Shown here: positions 18,072 to 27,200 of the stretch, in pieces | How the letters are laid out: the number at the start of each line of letters is the position of its first letter | Position numbering within the stretch: the stretch's first letter is position 1 | Source of the DNA: Desulfobacteraceae bacterium | GTDB taxonomy: Bacteria; Desulfobacterota; DSM-4660; Desulfatiglandales; Desulfatiglandaceae | Length of the DNA: 39,964 bases | Direction: 5' to 3' | NCBI GenBank assembly: GCA_016844935.1 | Contig: JAERTK010000212.1 | Coordinates: forward strand, 1-39,964 | Translations under genes and position numbers: made by a program | The notes under the pieces: generated by a model | What the model was told of the DNA's origin: nothing | Database searches by the model: none | What the model saw: only the letters and a program-made list of their open reading frames with translations

Positions 18072-19520
18072 TTACCGGGTCGAAAGGTCGGGTACGGTTT
18101 TGAGGGAGCTCTTGTGGGTGATGTATACCTTTTTCTTTTCTTTTTTCCGGAAAATGGCGGCAGCGGTGGCGGCGGCATTAAGGTCCGCGTGGTCGGATAA
18201 TTGAACGGCGTACCAAGTGCGGTTTTTGGTATCGGTCGCCACAAAGATATAGGGATAGTATCCTTTTGACTCAAGGTCTTTGATCAGGTTTTCAGCATTC
18301 TGCTTTTCCAGGAAAGCGCCCGCGCGTATGGAAAATTCCGGTTTGTCTCTGGTTGTTTCTTTGGGAGGATCAGCCTTTAAATCCGGTGCTGTTTCCGGTT
18401 TTTCCGGAATTGCCAATGGTTCGGGCACGTCTTCCAGTGCCGGGGCGGGTTGTTCTTGAGGAAGACGTAGGGGTGCCGGTTCTTCAAGGGTGATGTCAAT
18501 GGTAAAGGGTGGTGGATCCTCATTGATATGGGATGGGAGCGTTAATTCCGGCTCCGGGGTTGTGGTGGGCGTTGGGGCCGATATTTCGGGCAACGGGGTC
18601 TTGGCAGGCGAAGGGGCAACATCCGATTCAGTCTTATCCGTGCTGCGGGGTTCAGGTGCCGGAGGTTCCGGTTTCGGATCTGAAACCGCCACGTTGGCAA
18701 TTGCCGAATCGGGGGGTACGGGATTTGAGAGGGTTAAATCTTCATCCGTAGATTTTTGCCCAAGGGGTTCGGGCTCGGCCATATCCGGCTTTACCGTTTC
18801 CGGTTCGGCCTTTGTTTCAATGACCGCCTGCTCAGGCGGGGTCAGTGGTTTGGGTTGGGAGTTCCGGGAGCGGTTCTTCGGCGGGGCATGATCCGCAATC
18901 ATGGTCCAACCCACATATCCCAGAATAAGTGCCAGCGCCAGGACCGTTGCTTTGAATTGCCACTTTCCGGGGGCCTTACCGTCACGATTCCCCCTTTTTT
19001 GTGATACCCCATGAGACATGTCCTCTTTGGTTTCGTCATTCGGGGAATAGGAGATCTCTTCTTCGGGAGCCAAAGCGGCCGTGGGGGTGCGGTTGCCTTT
19101 TCTTCGAGACCTGATATGCCCGGTTCGAAAGAAAAAACGGATGATCAATGCCAGGAAAATACCCAAAATGGCCCCGATATTGTTGGCGATCATGTCCTCG
19201 GGAGAGAAATTGCGCCCCGGTACATATTTTTGAAATACTTCCAGCAGAAACCCCAGCGGTGCCATAAAGGTTGAGACGATCAGGCCGAGCCGAATGGATG
19301 GGAAAAATGCTGCCGGGTAAAAGGAAAGGACCAGGAATATGATGACCCTGGCCAGTTTGTCCCTTCCGAAACCGGTTTCCACTTCTGAAAGCCCTGCCTG
19401 GGGTATGAGGGATGCGATGACCATGGCAAGCAGTCCGCACAGCCACAAGAGCGTAAGAGGATTGGTAAACAGCCTTTTCGTGTAACCTGCTGGGTTTTTA
19501 GGTGCTCTTTTTCCCATCAT
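18072..19520 (-). CDS. VanZ-like membrane protein with C-terminal SPOR domain
   Basis: Residues 20-130 form a four-helix VanZ-like domain, including 'DKLARVIIFLVLSFYPAAFF' and the 'EDMIANNIGAILG' motif. After a charged linker comes another membrane helix at about 190-210, then a long proline/glutamate-rich stretch, and a C-terminal SPOR domain at about 395-470 ('FSIRAGAFLEKQNAENLIKD'). SPOR domains bind denuded peptidoglycan glycan strands. VanZ-like proteins are often found in exopolysaccharide loci of exosortase-bearing bacteria, where their role is not settled. The topology puts the repeat and SPOR part in the periplasm. The combination suggests a link between the secretion locus and the cell wall. 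That is inference. Confidence 0.8.
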   Translation of the reverse strand: MMGKRAPKNPAGYTKRLFTNPLTLLWLCGLLAMVIASLIPQAGLSEVETGFGRDKLARVIIFLVLSFYPAAFFPSIRLGLIVSTFMAPLGFLLEVFQKYVPGRNFSPEDMIANNIGAILGIFLALIIRFFFRTGHIRSRRKGNRTPTAALAPEEEISYSPNDETKEDMSHGVSQKRGNRDGKAPGKWQFKATVLALALILGYVGWTMIADHAPPKNRSRNSQPKPLTPPEQAVIETKAEPETVKPDMAEPEPLGQKSTDEDLTLSNPVPPDSAIANVAVSDPKPEPPAPEPRSTDKTESDVAPSPAKTPLPEISAPTPTTTPEPELTLPSHINEDPPPFTIDITLEEPAPLRLPQEQPAPALEDVPEPLAIPEKPETAPDLKADPPKETTRDKPEFSIRAGAFLEKQNAENLIKDLESKGYYPYIFVATDTKNRTWYAVQLSDHADLNAAATAAAIFRKKEKKKVYITHKSSLKTVPDLSTR

Positions 19521-19540
19521 TGGACCCGGTGTTCGAGGTT

Positions 19541-19572
19541 CAGGCGCATGGGTTTTTAATCATATGCGCCTG
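19541..19572 (-). other. Intercistronic hairpin between polymerase and VanZ-SPOR genes
   Basis: CAGGCGCAT and ATGCGCCTG form a perfect 9-bp stem with a 14-nt loop in the 134-nt gap between two co-directional genes. No U-run follows on the minus strand, so it looks more like an mRNA processing or stability element than a terminator. Confidence 0.45.
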
Positions 19573-19654
19573 CCCCATTCATGTTCGGTGGGGGCGTGGC
19601 CTTCTGCCCTGGTTTCATCTGTATTGTCATCCCCGTCGGTTCTTGGAGACGTTT

Positions 19655-21355
19655 TCACGCTTTCTCCCCCAAATCACGGGGTATCCCCTCTGCTCCGAAC
19701 AAAGCGGTTCCCTCAAGATTTCTGGGGCCTTTATATGGGGGTTCACTTGTTTCACCTGAGGGGGTTATGTCCTTCACCTTGTGTATTTTTAAGGGTGTTT
19801 TTGTCTCTTTGTACGCCCGTGTGAGCCCGGTTTCAGGATCATGGTCTTTCATCGCCACCAGCCCATGCCTTGTGGCATGGGCCCTGACGCCATCTGACAG
19901 GCCCATGTCCATCAGGGGCCGTATCCCCCGTCCTGATGACAAGACTCCCAAAACTGATTCAGGCAGGCTCGCCTTGTTGGGCAAGGCGGGATCGTAATCC
20001 TCCTTTTCAGGGTGTTGTGGCGCCTGGTTTTCAAGCCGGGTAATGCCGTATTTGGCCAGCATACCGGACGTTCCAGCCGCAAATATGACATAGGCCTGGT
20101 TTACCATGGCATTCAGCATGGAATCAATCATAAACAATAGGGGAATGATGCACAAAACGGCCGTCGGGGCAAACTGGGGCTTCCCCCACAGCTTAGCCGG
20201 GCATTTCACCAGAAAGAGGAACGCCGGAAGAATCATGACCAGGGTGATAGAAAAAAGACCGAAATAACCGCGCCTTCCCAGGGTAATGATCCAGAATCCA
20301 TCGGTGGTGCTGAGATCTTCGCCGGTTTCCTCGTCATACACCCTGGACCGTCCCCATCCGCCCCAACCGAAAAGGGGACGCTCCAATGCCTTTTCCACCA
20401 GGATGTTTTCATTGTCGAACCTGAATTGCAGAGAGGCGGCCCGATCCGCGCTGAATTTTTCCGTAATCAGATCACAGAGGTTTTGACCGTCCCAGTATCC
20501 TGTGGCACGGGTTCCGATGTAGACCGGGGGGATCATGAGCATCGCCCAGACCAGAATGGCGAATTTCACCTTTGCCGTAACCACGAGGGCCAATAGACCC
20601 ATGATGCACAGACCTACGGCACCCGATGATTTGCAGGACACAGCCGTCCCCAGCAGAACAAAAGCCAGAAGGATCGTAGGAGAATTCCACATTTTTTTGG
20701 GGAACACTTTCGTATAGGTGCACCACAATCCCACCAGTGCGGCCATGCACATCCAGGTTCCCAGCATGATGCCATGCGCCATGAATACCATGGGTCGATA
20801 CCCGTCTCCACGCATGACCTGAGCAAAGGAATGCTGCATGTACCCGTAGACAATACGGTGGGCCTGGGGGCTCATGACCAGTTCAAAAAAAATAAAGGGG
20901 ATGTAGATGAGGCCGGCTGTAAAAATGGACCGGCAAAGCAGCTTTATGCTCTCTGCGTCTGAGAAATAGAGCCGCCCGGCCATGTAGGGGATGCCCCATG
21001 TGGTGAAGGTGTTGAAGGATTCCTGCAGGCCGTCTTTGACCCCGATACCGTTTGTGACCGAGGCCACAAAACCGGATGTGATCCACAGGATCATGGGAAT
21101 GTCAATGGGATGGATGGAAGCACCTTCCAGTCTTTCCGGGTAATACACTTTAATGGCAATAAGGACCCCTATGGCGGTGGCCGTCATTTTGTTATAGATG
21201 ATCAGCGGTACCTGGAGTGCTGCCATGGGAAGAAACATGAGAGCTCCGAAAAACGCCAGAATGACCGCCTGATCCGGTTTATATTTTGAAAAAAGAAACA
21301 GGACCAGGGGAATACACCCGTAAAGGGCCAGTAAGCAGAGGATGTTGCCGGGCAT
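19655..21355 (-). CDS. O-antigen polymerase/ligase-like membrane protein (Wzy type)
   Basis: This 566-residue multi-pass protein has about 10-12 helices and a large loop containing 'RPLFGWGGWGRSRVYD' and 'TTDGFWIITLGRRGYFGL'. This is the pattern of exopolysaccharide polymerases of the O-antigen ligase superfamily. It would join repeat units on the periplasmic side. The last 110 residues after 'YGITRLENQAP' are hydrophilic and proline/acid-rich, and are an unusual cytoplasmic tail. It begins 25 nt after the Wzz/Wzc-like gene. Confidence 0.82.
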   Translation of the reverse strand: MPGNILCLLALYGCIPLVLFLFSKYKPDQAVILAFFGALMFLPMAALQVPLIIYNKMTATAIGVLIAIKVYYPERLEGASIHPIDIPMILWITSGFVASVTNGIGVKDGLQESFNTFTTWGIPYMAGRLYFSDAESIKLLCRSIFTAGLIYIPFIFFELVMSPQAHRIVYGYMQHSFAQVMRGDGYRPMVFMAHGIMLGTWMCMAALVGLWCTYTKVFPKKMWNSPTILLAFVLLGTAVSCKSSGAVGLCIMGLLALVVTAKVKFAILVWAMLMIPPVYIGTRATGYWDGQNLCDLITEKFSADRAASLQFRFDNENILVEKALERPLFGWGGWGRSRVYDEETGEDLSTTDGFWIITLGRRGYFGLFSITLVMILPAFLFLVKCPAKLWGKPQFAPTAVLCIIPLLFMIDSMLNAMVNQAYVIFAAGTSGMLAKYGITRLENQAPQHPEKEDYDPALPNKASLPESVLGVLSSGRGIRPLMDMGLSDGVRAHATRHGLVAMKDHDPETGLTRAYKETKTPLKIHKVKDITPSGETSEPPYKGPRNLEGTALFGAEGIPRDLGEKA

Positions 21356-21380
21356 GTGAAAGCTCTTTTGCTACAATAAA

Positions 21381-23558
21381 TTATGAATGACTTTTGTCGC
21401 TCAGCCTGTCCAAGATGAATTTCAAGTGCGGTTTCTCAAGAAACTTTTCAAGCCGGGTGGTGTATTTTGCGCCTCCCCAGTTGAGCACCGAGGCCATGGC
21501 GGGAACCTCCAGACGTATGAAGAGCTGCGCAATTTCCCGGACCGAACGATACAAGGTCCGGTCCCCTTGAATTACCATGATCACCGCATCCGAATGCATG
21601 CCAAGATATTCGGTAAAATCACTTTTCATGATCTGGGTGGAGTCGATCAGGATCAGGTCAAAGTTATTGCTGGCTTCCTTCAGAACGGATTGAAACACAA
21701 GACTGGCTTCAAGGGCATAGGCAGGTTCTGATGAAAAAATAAAGTTTACGTTTCGTTCGAAATCGGTGTATATGGCCTCTTGGAAAGTGGCCTTGCCTGT
21801 CAGGATTTCTGAAAAACCCGGTTGGTCCGTTGGGACATCCAGCAGTTTTCTCAAAGTGGGGTGGGCGCTTGTGGCTTCAATGACCAGAACGCTGGGGAGC
21901 ATCTGGCCGAGATGATGCGCGGTGTTTAAAATGATTTCCGTGGTGCCGCTTTGGGTGTCAACCCCGTTAAACAGGAATAGTTTTGTGTCATTGCGAGTGG
22001 CATCACGGTGGAGCCTTAACGCAAGGCTTCGGAGCGCCTTGCTGGTGACAGACTCCGGCGCGTCCAGGGTCACCCTTGAAAACGCGACCCCTTCGGGCGC
22101 CCTGGAAATGGGCCATGTGGGGGGATAGCCCAGAGCGCTGACAATGTTCTTGGGCTTTGTAATCCGGTTGTCCGTAAAATCGATGACAAACAGGATGAAT
22201 GTGATGAGGCCGAAGGGCAGAACAAGACATACCATAAACAGTTTCCGGGTGTTGCTGCCGCTCTGGCTTTTTGGCTTTTTGGCCCGGACTGAAATGGAAA
22301 TGCGACTTGCAACATTGGCTTGCACCACCAGGTCATTGATTCTTTTTTCGTACCCGAACAGGAGCTTGCGCATTTGCCCGAGTTCGGCTTGAATCTGCTC
22401 CCCCACAATAAGACGTTCCGAATTCTCACCGGCATCCCTTTTTGCCGCCTCCAATTTCAAAGAGATGTCTTCCATGGAGGTTTTTATGCTGTCATACTTG
22501 GCTTTTGCCTCAATCAGCTTTTTTTCCAGGTCATAATCCCGTTCGCCGTGTTGAATCTTGCGGGCCAGTTTACGGACTTCGTCCGTCATGTCCAGCTCAT
22601 ACTGGCGCATGGATTTCATACGCTCCTCTGTGTATTTTCGCTCCATGTTATCTTTGGTTAGTCCGTCGAGACTGGATCGCATTCCCTGCATTTGCTGGTA
22701 GGTCCAGGACTGAGTGGAATCAAGCCCCCAGTCATTGGCTACCATCTTTTCCACCTGGGGTTCCAGGGAGAGTTTGGAAATCTCTATTTTTTCATTCAGT
22801 CGCTGTTGGTAGAGGTGGTCCGCGCCCACCATTTGCAGGTAAAGGTCCACATAGGCCTTCTGAAGTTGCTCCGCCCTTTTGAAGTAGAAATTGAACTGCT
22901 CGCTGAAACTGCTGGTGTTGGTCAGTTTTGCCAGTTCCCGCAGTTTCGTCTGTTTTTCGATAATCTGTTTGTTTAGCGCATCACGTTCTGAACGGAGGTA
23001 TGCCAGCCGGTTATCGTTCTGAGCCCGTTTATTTTCATCCACCTCCTTTTTGTAAACATCCATGATGTTATTGAGGATGGCAGCAAGCCCTTTGGGGTTA
23101 TCCCCCTGAAGGGCAATTTCAATGAGATATGTCCGGCTTACCGGTTGGATATATAGGCTTTGAGAGAGTATTTCAGCACAGTTCCGATCGGAAAGCCCTT
23201 TGGGGAAAAGGGCATTTTTTTGTTCCTGGGTTAGTTCTTTAATGGCTTTTTCCAGCATTGCCACATCCCGCATCTGATTGGTCTGGGTGTAGATGAAATC
23301 CGAATATCGCGTCAGGATGGAGGTTTCCTCGCCATCGCTCAAAATGGATTGCACCACGGGTTCAATTTTCAGGCTGGCAGACGCTTTGTAAAAGGGCTTG
23401 ATGGCAAGAAGCGCAAAGGGGGCGAGGAGCGTAAACCCGAAATTGCCCACCACAATAATGGTGATGAAATTTCGGGTCAGAAATCTGACAATATCGATGG
23501 GTTTGTTTTTCTTGGTTCCCGGGAGGAATGCGCCGCTGGCGCCGGCCGCTTCCATCAC
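21381..23558 (-). CDS. Wzz/GumC chain-length determinant with degenerate tyrosine-kinase-like domain
   Basis: The 725-residue protein has a membrane helix at 30-52, a long coiled-coil periplasmic region (about 55-440) and a second helix at 440-460. This is the polysaccharide co-polymerase layout that controls chain length. Residues 505-725 resemble the MinD/BY-kinase ATPase. The P-loop reads 'GVDTQSGTTEIILN', where the Lys of GxxxxGK[ST] is Thr539. Walker A' is 'VLVIEATSAHP', and Walker B is 'FDLILIDS'. No C-terminal tyrosine cluster is present. It is therefore probably a catalytically dead regulator or scaffold. The start (GTG/ATG, 23558-23553) overlaps the stop of the upstream small ORF by 4 nt, with GGGAG just before. 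Confidence 0.85.
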   Translation of the reverse strand: MMEAAGASGAFLPGTKKNKPIDIVRFLTRNFITIIVVGNFGFTLLAPFALLAIKPFYKASASLKIEPVVQSILSDGEETSILTRYSDFIYTQTNQMRDVAMLEKAIKELTQEQKNALFPKGLSDRNCAEILSQSLYIQPVSRTYLIEIALQGDNPKGLAAILNNIMDVYKKEVDENKRAQNDNRLAYLRSERDALNKQIIEKQTKLRELAKLTNTSSFSEQFNFYFKRAEQLQKAYVDLYLQMVGADHLYQQRLNEKIEISKLSLEPQVEKMVANDWGLDSTQSWTYQQMQGMRSSLDGLTKDNMERKYTEERMKSMRQYELDMTDEVRKLARKIQHGERDYDLEKKLIEAKAKYDSIKTSMEDISLKLEAAKRDAGENSERLIVGEQIQAELGQMRKLLFGYEKRINDLVVQANVASRISISVRAKKPKSQSGSNTRKLFMVCLVLPFGLITFILFVIDFTDNRITKPKNIVSALGYPPTWPISRAPEGVAFSRVTLDAPESVTSKALRSLALRLHRDATRNDTKLFLFNGVDTQSGTTEIILNTAHHLGQMLPSVLVIEATSAHPTLRKLLDVPTDQPGFSEILTGKATFQEAIYTDFERNVNFIFSSEPAYALEASLVFQSVLKEASNNFDLILIDSTQIMKSDFTEYLGMHSDAVIMVIQGDRTLYRSVREIAQLFIRLEVPAMASVLNWGGAKYTTRLEKFLEKPHLKFILDRLSDKSHS

Positions 23559-23938
23559 TTGCTCCCGCGCTTTGAGGGTCTGAAACGACCAAAGGCGTTG
23601 GCGATGGTCTCCACCCCTTCATGGGATAGGAAGAATTTACGCGGGAACAGAAACCTCCGTGTCAGACGGCGGCACCCCGGTGCGATTTCTTCGAGTTCAT
23701 GGATCAAAAAGTTGCGGTGGCGTAATGATGCAATCCTGGCGCCGTATGTAAAGGAAGTATCCTTTCTGTCACGTTCCCCGGTTGGAATACGGTCGCCCCT
23801 TTCCCATCTTATTCCCATGTAAGAACCGGCTGGAATCAATGGGCCGAAGGTGGCCGTGCTGGCAATAGAATTCCTGACAACTTTCCGGCCGACTTGTTGG
23901 CGACTGTCTTTGCGGTGTTCCGATGATCCGGATGCCAT
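23555..23938 (-). CDS. Small hypothetical protein, first gene of the exopolysaccharide operon
   Basis: A short basic reading frame of 127 residues (134 if the GTG at 23959 is used) without recognisable domain, signal peptide or membrane helix. It is supported mainly by context. It follows a good promoter (23972-24001), and its stop overlaps the start of the Wzz/Wzc-like gene by 4 nt. The promoter's expected transcription start near 23965 leaves almost no leader for GTG 23959, so ATG 23938 is preferred. It might act only as a translated leader coupling into the next gene. Confidence 0.45.
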   Translation of the reverse strand: MASGSSEHRKDSRQQVGRKVVRNSIASTATFGPLIPAGSYMGIRWERGDRIPTGERDRKDTSFTYGARIASLRHRNFLIHELEEIAPGCRRLTRRFLFPRKFFLSHEGVETIANAFGRFRPSKRGSK

Positions 23939-23971
23939 GGGTGATTTCAAGCCTCTCACTGTTGTCTACGG

Positions 23972-24001
23972 ATAATAGCCAATAATAAAGAACTTAGTCA
24001 A
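23972..24001 (-). promoter_or_regulatory. Sigma70-type promoter of the leftward exopolysaccharide operon
   Basis: On the minus strand TTGACT (24001-23996) and TATTAT (23977-23972) are separated by 18 nt, with 5 of 6 matches at each box. It lies directly upstream of the first ORF of the operon and back-to-back with the rfbA promoter. Confidence 0.6.
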
Positions 24002-24061
24002 GGTATTGCGTATTTTGAAGGAATTCTTGGGTTTTGATGGTTAATTGCGGTCAGTTTAGCC

Positions 24062-24090
24062 TTTACTTGTATTAATGGGGAATGTATCAT
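24062..24090 (+). promoter_or_regulatory. Sigma70-type promoter of rfbA
   Basis: TTTACT (24062-24067) and TATCAT (24085-24090) are spaced by 17 nt, matching 4 and 5 of 6 consensus bases. It gives a leader of about 80 nt before the rfbA start at 24180. Confidence 0.5.
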
Positions 24091-24179
24091 AAACTCAGTT
24101 TATTCCCATATATGCAGTATGCTAGGTTCTTTGAGGTTTGAGGTTCCGTTAAAGAATTAACCAAGGAGGGGTGTCTGAA

Positions 24180-25079
24180 ATGAAAGGAATTATTTTGGCC
24201 GGCGGGTCCGGGACGCGCCTTTACCCCATTACCCGTGTCGTCAGCAAGCAGCTGATGCCCGTCTATGACAAGCCCATGATTTATTATCCGCTCTCCGTCT
24301 TGATGCTGGGGGGCATTCGGGACATCCTGATTATTTCAACCCCGGAAGACCTGCCCCGGTTCAAGGAACTTTTGGGTGACGGCGCGGGTATCGGGCTTTC
24401 CCTTTCATATGTGGAGCAGCCCAGACCCGAAGGGCTGGCCCAGGCGTTTGTCATTGGAAAGGATTTCATCGGGGATGAAAACGTTGCCCTGGTTCTGGGG
24501 GACAATATTTTTTACGGGCACAGCCTTTCCGCCATTTTGCAGAGAGCGGCGGCACTTGAAAGTGGCGGGGTTATTTTTGGCTACCTGGTGCGGGACCCGG
24601 AGCGGTATGGCGTGGTGGATTTTGACGAAGATGGAACGGTTACCAGTATTGAGGAAAAACCGGAAAACCCCAGATCAAAATATGCGGTGCCCGGTCTTTA
24701 TTTCTACGATAACCAGGTGGTCCACATCGCGGAAAACCTGAAGCCGTCGCCCAGGGGAGAGCTGGAAATCACCGATGTCAACCTGGAATATTTAAGGCGG
24801 GGTGCTCTCCGGGTAGAGCTTCTGGGGCGTGGTTTTGCCTGGCTTGATACGGGAACCCATGAATCGCTGCAACAGGCGGGGGATTTTGTAAAATCGATCC
24901 AGGACCGACAGGGGTTGAAGATCGGCTGCATCGAAGAAATCGCTTTTCGTCTTGGCTATATCAACGCCGACCAGGTCAGAGCTGTCGCAGAAGATATGCT
25001 CAAGAATGAATATGGCCGGTATCTGATGGAAATTCTAGAAAATGAGGACCCACAGAAAAATGACCCTGAAATTTACTGA
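24180..25079 (+). CDS. rfbA: Glucose-1-phosphate thymidylyltransferase
   Basis: RfbA/RmlA makes dTDP-glucose from dTTP and glucose-1-phosphate, the first step to dTDP-rhamnose and related sugars. The protein begins '[16 protein letters not shown]', with the G-x-G-T-R nucleotide loop. It continues with '[18 protein letters not shown]', 'LGDNIFYG' and 'ITDVNLEYL', all diagnostic of the family. The length of 299 residues is standard. The frame opens at GTG 24171, but AAGGAGG at 24163-24169 places the ATG at 24180 at a proper distance. It overlaps or nearly abuts rfbC. RfbB and RfbD are not in this window. Confidence 0.95.
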   Translation: MKGIILAGGSGTRLYPITRVVSKQLMPVYDKPMIYYPLSVLMLGGIRDILIISTPEDLPRFKELLGDGAGIGLSLSYVEQPRPEGLAQAFVIGKDFIGDENVALVLGDNIFYGHSLSAILQRAAALESGGVIFGYLVRDPERYGVVDFDEDGTVTSIEEKPENPRSKYAVPGLYFYDNQVVHIAENLKPSPRGELEITDVNLEYLRRGALRVELLGRGFAWLDTGTHESLQQAGDFVKSIQDRQGLKIGCIEEIAFRLGYINADQVRAVAEDMLKNEYGRYLMEILENEDPQKNDPEIY

Positions 25080-25623
25080 AAAATCGCTTCCCGGCGTTGT
25101 ATTGATTGAACCCAAGGTCTTTGACGATGACCGCGGGTTTTTTATGGAAACCTTTCATTCTGAAAAATATAATGAAATCGGCATTTCGGGTCCTTTTGTG
25201 CAGGATAACCATTCCCATTCGCGGAAGGGTACCCTGCGGGGGCTGCATTATCAGCTCAAGAACTCTCAAGGGAAGCTGGTCTCCGCCGTGAAAGGGGAAA
25301 TCCTCGATGTGGCGGTTGACATTCGTCGGGGTTCCCCCGGTTTCGGCAGATGGACCGGGAACCTGCTTTCAGGAAAAAACAAGCGTCAGCTGTATATCCC
25401 TGAAGGGTTCGCCCACGGCTTCTGTGTTCTGAGTGAAACGGCTGATGTGATCTATAAGTGTACCGACCTTTACACGCCCGGGGATGAATATGGGGTTTTC
25501 TGGGCTGATGAGACCATCGATATTGTCTGGCCCATGGAAAATCCGATTCTTTCAGAGAAAGATTTGAAAAATCCCATGCTTAAGGATATTGAGGATGCGA
25601 ATCTGCCCCTTTATGAAAAATGA
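25060..25623 (+). CDS. rfbC: dTDP-4-dehydrorhamnose 3,5-epimerase
   Basis: RfbC/RmlC epimerises dTDP-4-keto-6-deoxyglucose on the path to dTDP-L-rhamnose. The cupin shows '[10 protein letters not shown]', '[20 protein letters not shown]' with the catalytic His in R-G-L-H-Y-Q, and '[15 protein letters not shown]'. ATG 25060 gives 187 residues, the usual size, and begins 20 nt inside the end of rfbA. An ATG at 25042 is possible. The overlap implies coupled translation. Product use (rhamnose or another 6-deoxy sugar) depends on genes outside the window. Confidence 0.94.
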   Translation: MTLKFTEKSLPGVVLIEPKVFDDDRGFFMETFHSEKYNEIGISGPFVQDNHSHSRKGTLRGLHYQLKNSQGKLVSAVKGEILDVAVDIRRGSPGFGRWTGNLLSGKNKRQLYIPEGFAHGFCVLSETADVIYKCTDLYTPGDEYGVFWADETIDIVWPMENPILSEKDLKNPMLKDIEDANLPLYEK

Positions 25624-25635
25624 AAGAGGTGACCC

Positions 25636-27180
25636 ATGAGCGATGAAACCATTGTCATATTAGGCATCCCCGTGGATAATCTGACCATGGATACGGCGGT
25701 GAATCGCATCTTTTCCATGATTGACGATTTTGCCGAAGACGGGCGGGCCCGCCTGGTGGCCACCGTTAATGTGGATTTTCTGGTGAACACCCACGCCTGG
25801 TTCAGGAAGCATATTCGCCATCCGGAACTCTTGGATATCCTTCGAAGGGCGGACATGGTAACCGCTGACGGTATGCCCATTGTCTGGGCCAGTAAACTCC
25901 TGGGAACGCCGCTCATGGAACGGGTCACCGGGGCTGACCTGGTGCCGAGACTGGCTGAAGAGGCGGCAAAAAGGAAGAAAACCATATTTCTGCTGGGCGG
26001 CAAGGGGGATGTGGGCCAGAAAGCCGCGGATTTGCTGATGGAGTGGTATCCCGGCTTTGAAGTGGCCGGTGTTTACTCCCCATTTGTACATGTTGAAGGG
26101 GACGCGCTCCTGGAAACGGAGGCAGCGGACGAAGAAATTGTGGACCGTATCAACCAATCCAAAGCCGATATCCTGCTTCTGGCCTTTGGTAACCCCAAAC
26201 AGGAGATCTGGTTTGAGCGGAATCGGTTGCGGTTGAAAGTGCCTGTTTCAATCGGTATCGGCGGCACCTACGAATTTATCGTGGGATCGGTGACCCGCGC
26301 CCCCGAGTGGATGCAGAAAAGTGGCACGGAGTGGCTTTTTCGAATGACCCAGGACCCGAAGCGTTTGATCAAACGGTATTTGGTCGGTTTTTTTAAGCTG
26401 GGTTTTATGATTTGGCCCGCGCTGCTTCATTACCGCTATCAGACCCTTCGGTACCACCGGTTGCACGCATCACAACCGGAACCACAAACAGCGGAACTGA
26501 AAGCGGTTTCAGGGGACATGAAAGTCATAAATTTTCCCGCCCGTGTGGATGCCCCCTTTGTTAAACAGCACGGCGGAGAGATGGAAAATGCCATCGGCGA
26601 AGCGGCCTTTATGGCACTTGATTTCAGCCGGACCGACTTTATTGATTCTTCCGGTCTCGGGCTCATTGTGAAACTCTGGAAACGGGGACCTGAAACGAAA
26701 ACAGGTGTTTATTTTACAGGCATTCATGGTGCTGTTGTCCATTTTTTCAAACTGACGCGGTTGTGGGATCTTTTCCAGAAAAAGGCCTACGACGATCTGG
26801 ATCATCTGCTGGATAATCTTGACCGGGAAAAGCTGCTGCCCCCGTTCTTCATGGTTGTTGCCGAAAAGACGTCCCGTTTGATTGTGCTCAGGCTGTCCGG
26901 GAGGCTGGACGGGGTTCAGATGACGAAGATTGAAATGGATGCGGTTATTGAAAATGTGGGCGGACGAAACTGCATTTTTGATCTTTCCGGCCTGGAGTTT
27001 GTGGATGGCTCAGGCATTTTCTTCTTTCTGAGAATTCAGAAAGCCCTGGCGCGGAAGGGCAAGACGTGCGCCCTTTCAAATGTGAGTGACAATGTGCTGC
27101 AGATTTTCCGCATTTCAAAGTTGGTTCACCTGTTCAATCTGGCGCCCCATGTGGAGGATGCAAAGCGGAAATTCAACTGA
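25636..27180 (+). CDS. WecG/TagA/CpsF glycosyltransferase fused to two STAS domains
   Basis: Residues 1-250 are a WecG/TagA/CpsF (GT26) transferase, with 'ATVNVDFLVNTH', 'ADMVTADGMPIVWASKLLG', 'ERVTGADL', 'LLAFGNPKQEIW' and 'GIGGTYEFIVG'. These enzymes attach a HexNAc-type sugar to a lipid-linked acceptor at the membrane. After a hydrophobic and arginine-rich linker (250-275), two STAS (anti-anti-sigma-like) domains follow at about 297-400 and 405-514. They contain 'DFIDSSGLGL' (S339) and 'EFVDGSGIFFF' (S459), aligned with the phosphorylatable serine of SpoIIAA. This suggests control of the enzyme by serine phosphorylation or partner binding. ATG 25636 lies 12 nt after rfbC, preceded by AAAGAGG, so it is the third gene of the rfb operon. 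Confidence 0.88.
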   Translation: MSDETIVILGIPVDNLTMDTAVNRIFSMIDDFAEDGRARLVATVNVDFLVNTHAWFRKHIRHPELLDILRRADMVTADGMPIVWASKLLGTPLMERVTGADLVPRLAEEAAKRKKTIFLLGGKGDVGQKAADLLMEWYPGFEVAGVYSPFVHVEGDALLETEAADEEIVDRINQSKADILLLAFGNPKQEIWFERNRLRLKVPVSIGIGGTYEFIVGSVTRAPEWMQKSGTEWLFRMTQDPKRLIKRYLVGFFKLGFMIWPALLHYRYQTLRYHRLHASQPEPQTAELKAVSGDMKVINFPARVDAPFVKQHGGEMENAIGEAAFMALDFSRTDFIDSSGLGLIVKLWKRGPETKTGVYFTGIHGAVVHFFKLTRLWDLFQKKAYDDLDHLLDNLDREKLLPPFFMVVAEKTSRLIVLRLSGRLDGVQMTKIEMDAVIENVGGRNCIFDLSGLEFVDGSGIFFFLRIQKALARKGKTCALSNVSDNVLQIFRISKLVHLFNLAPHVEDAKRKFN

Positions 27181-27200
27181 AAAAATGTTCCTTTTGTTTG

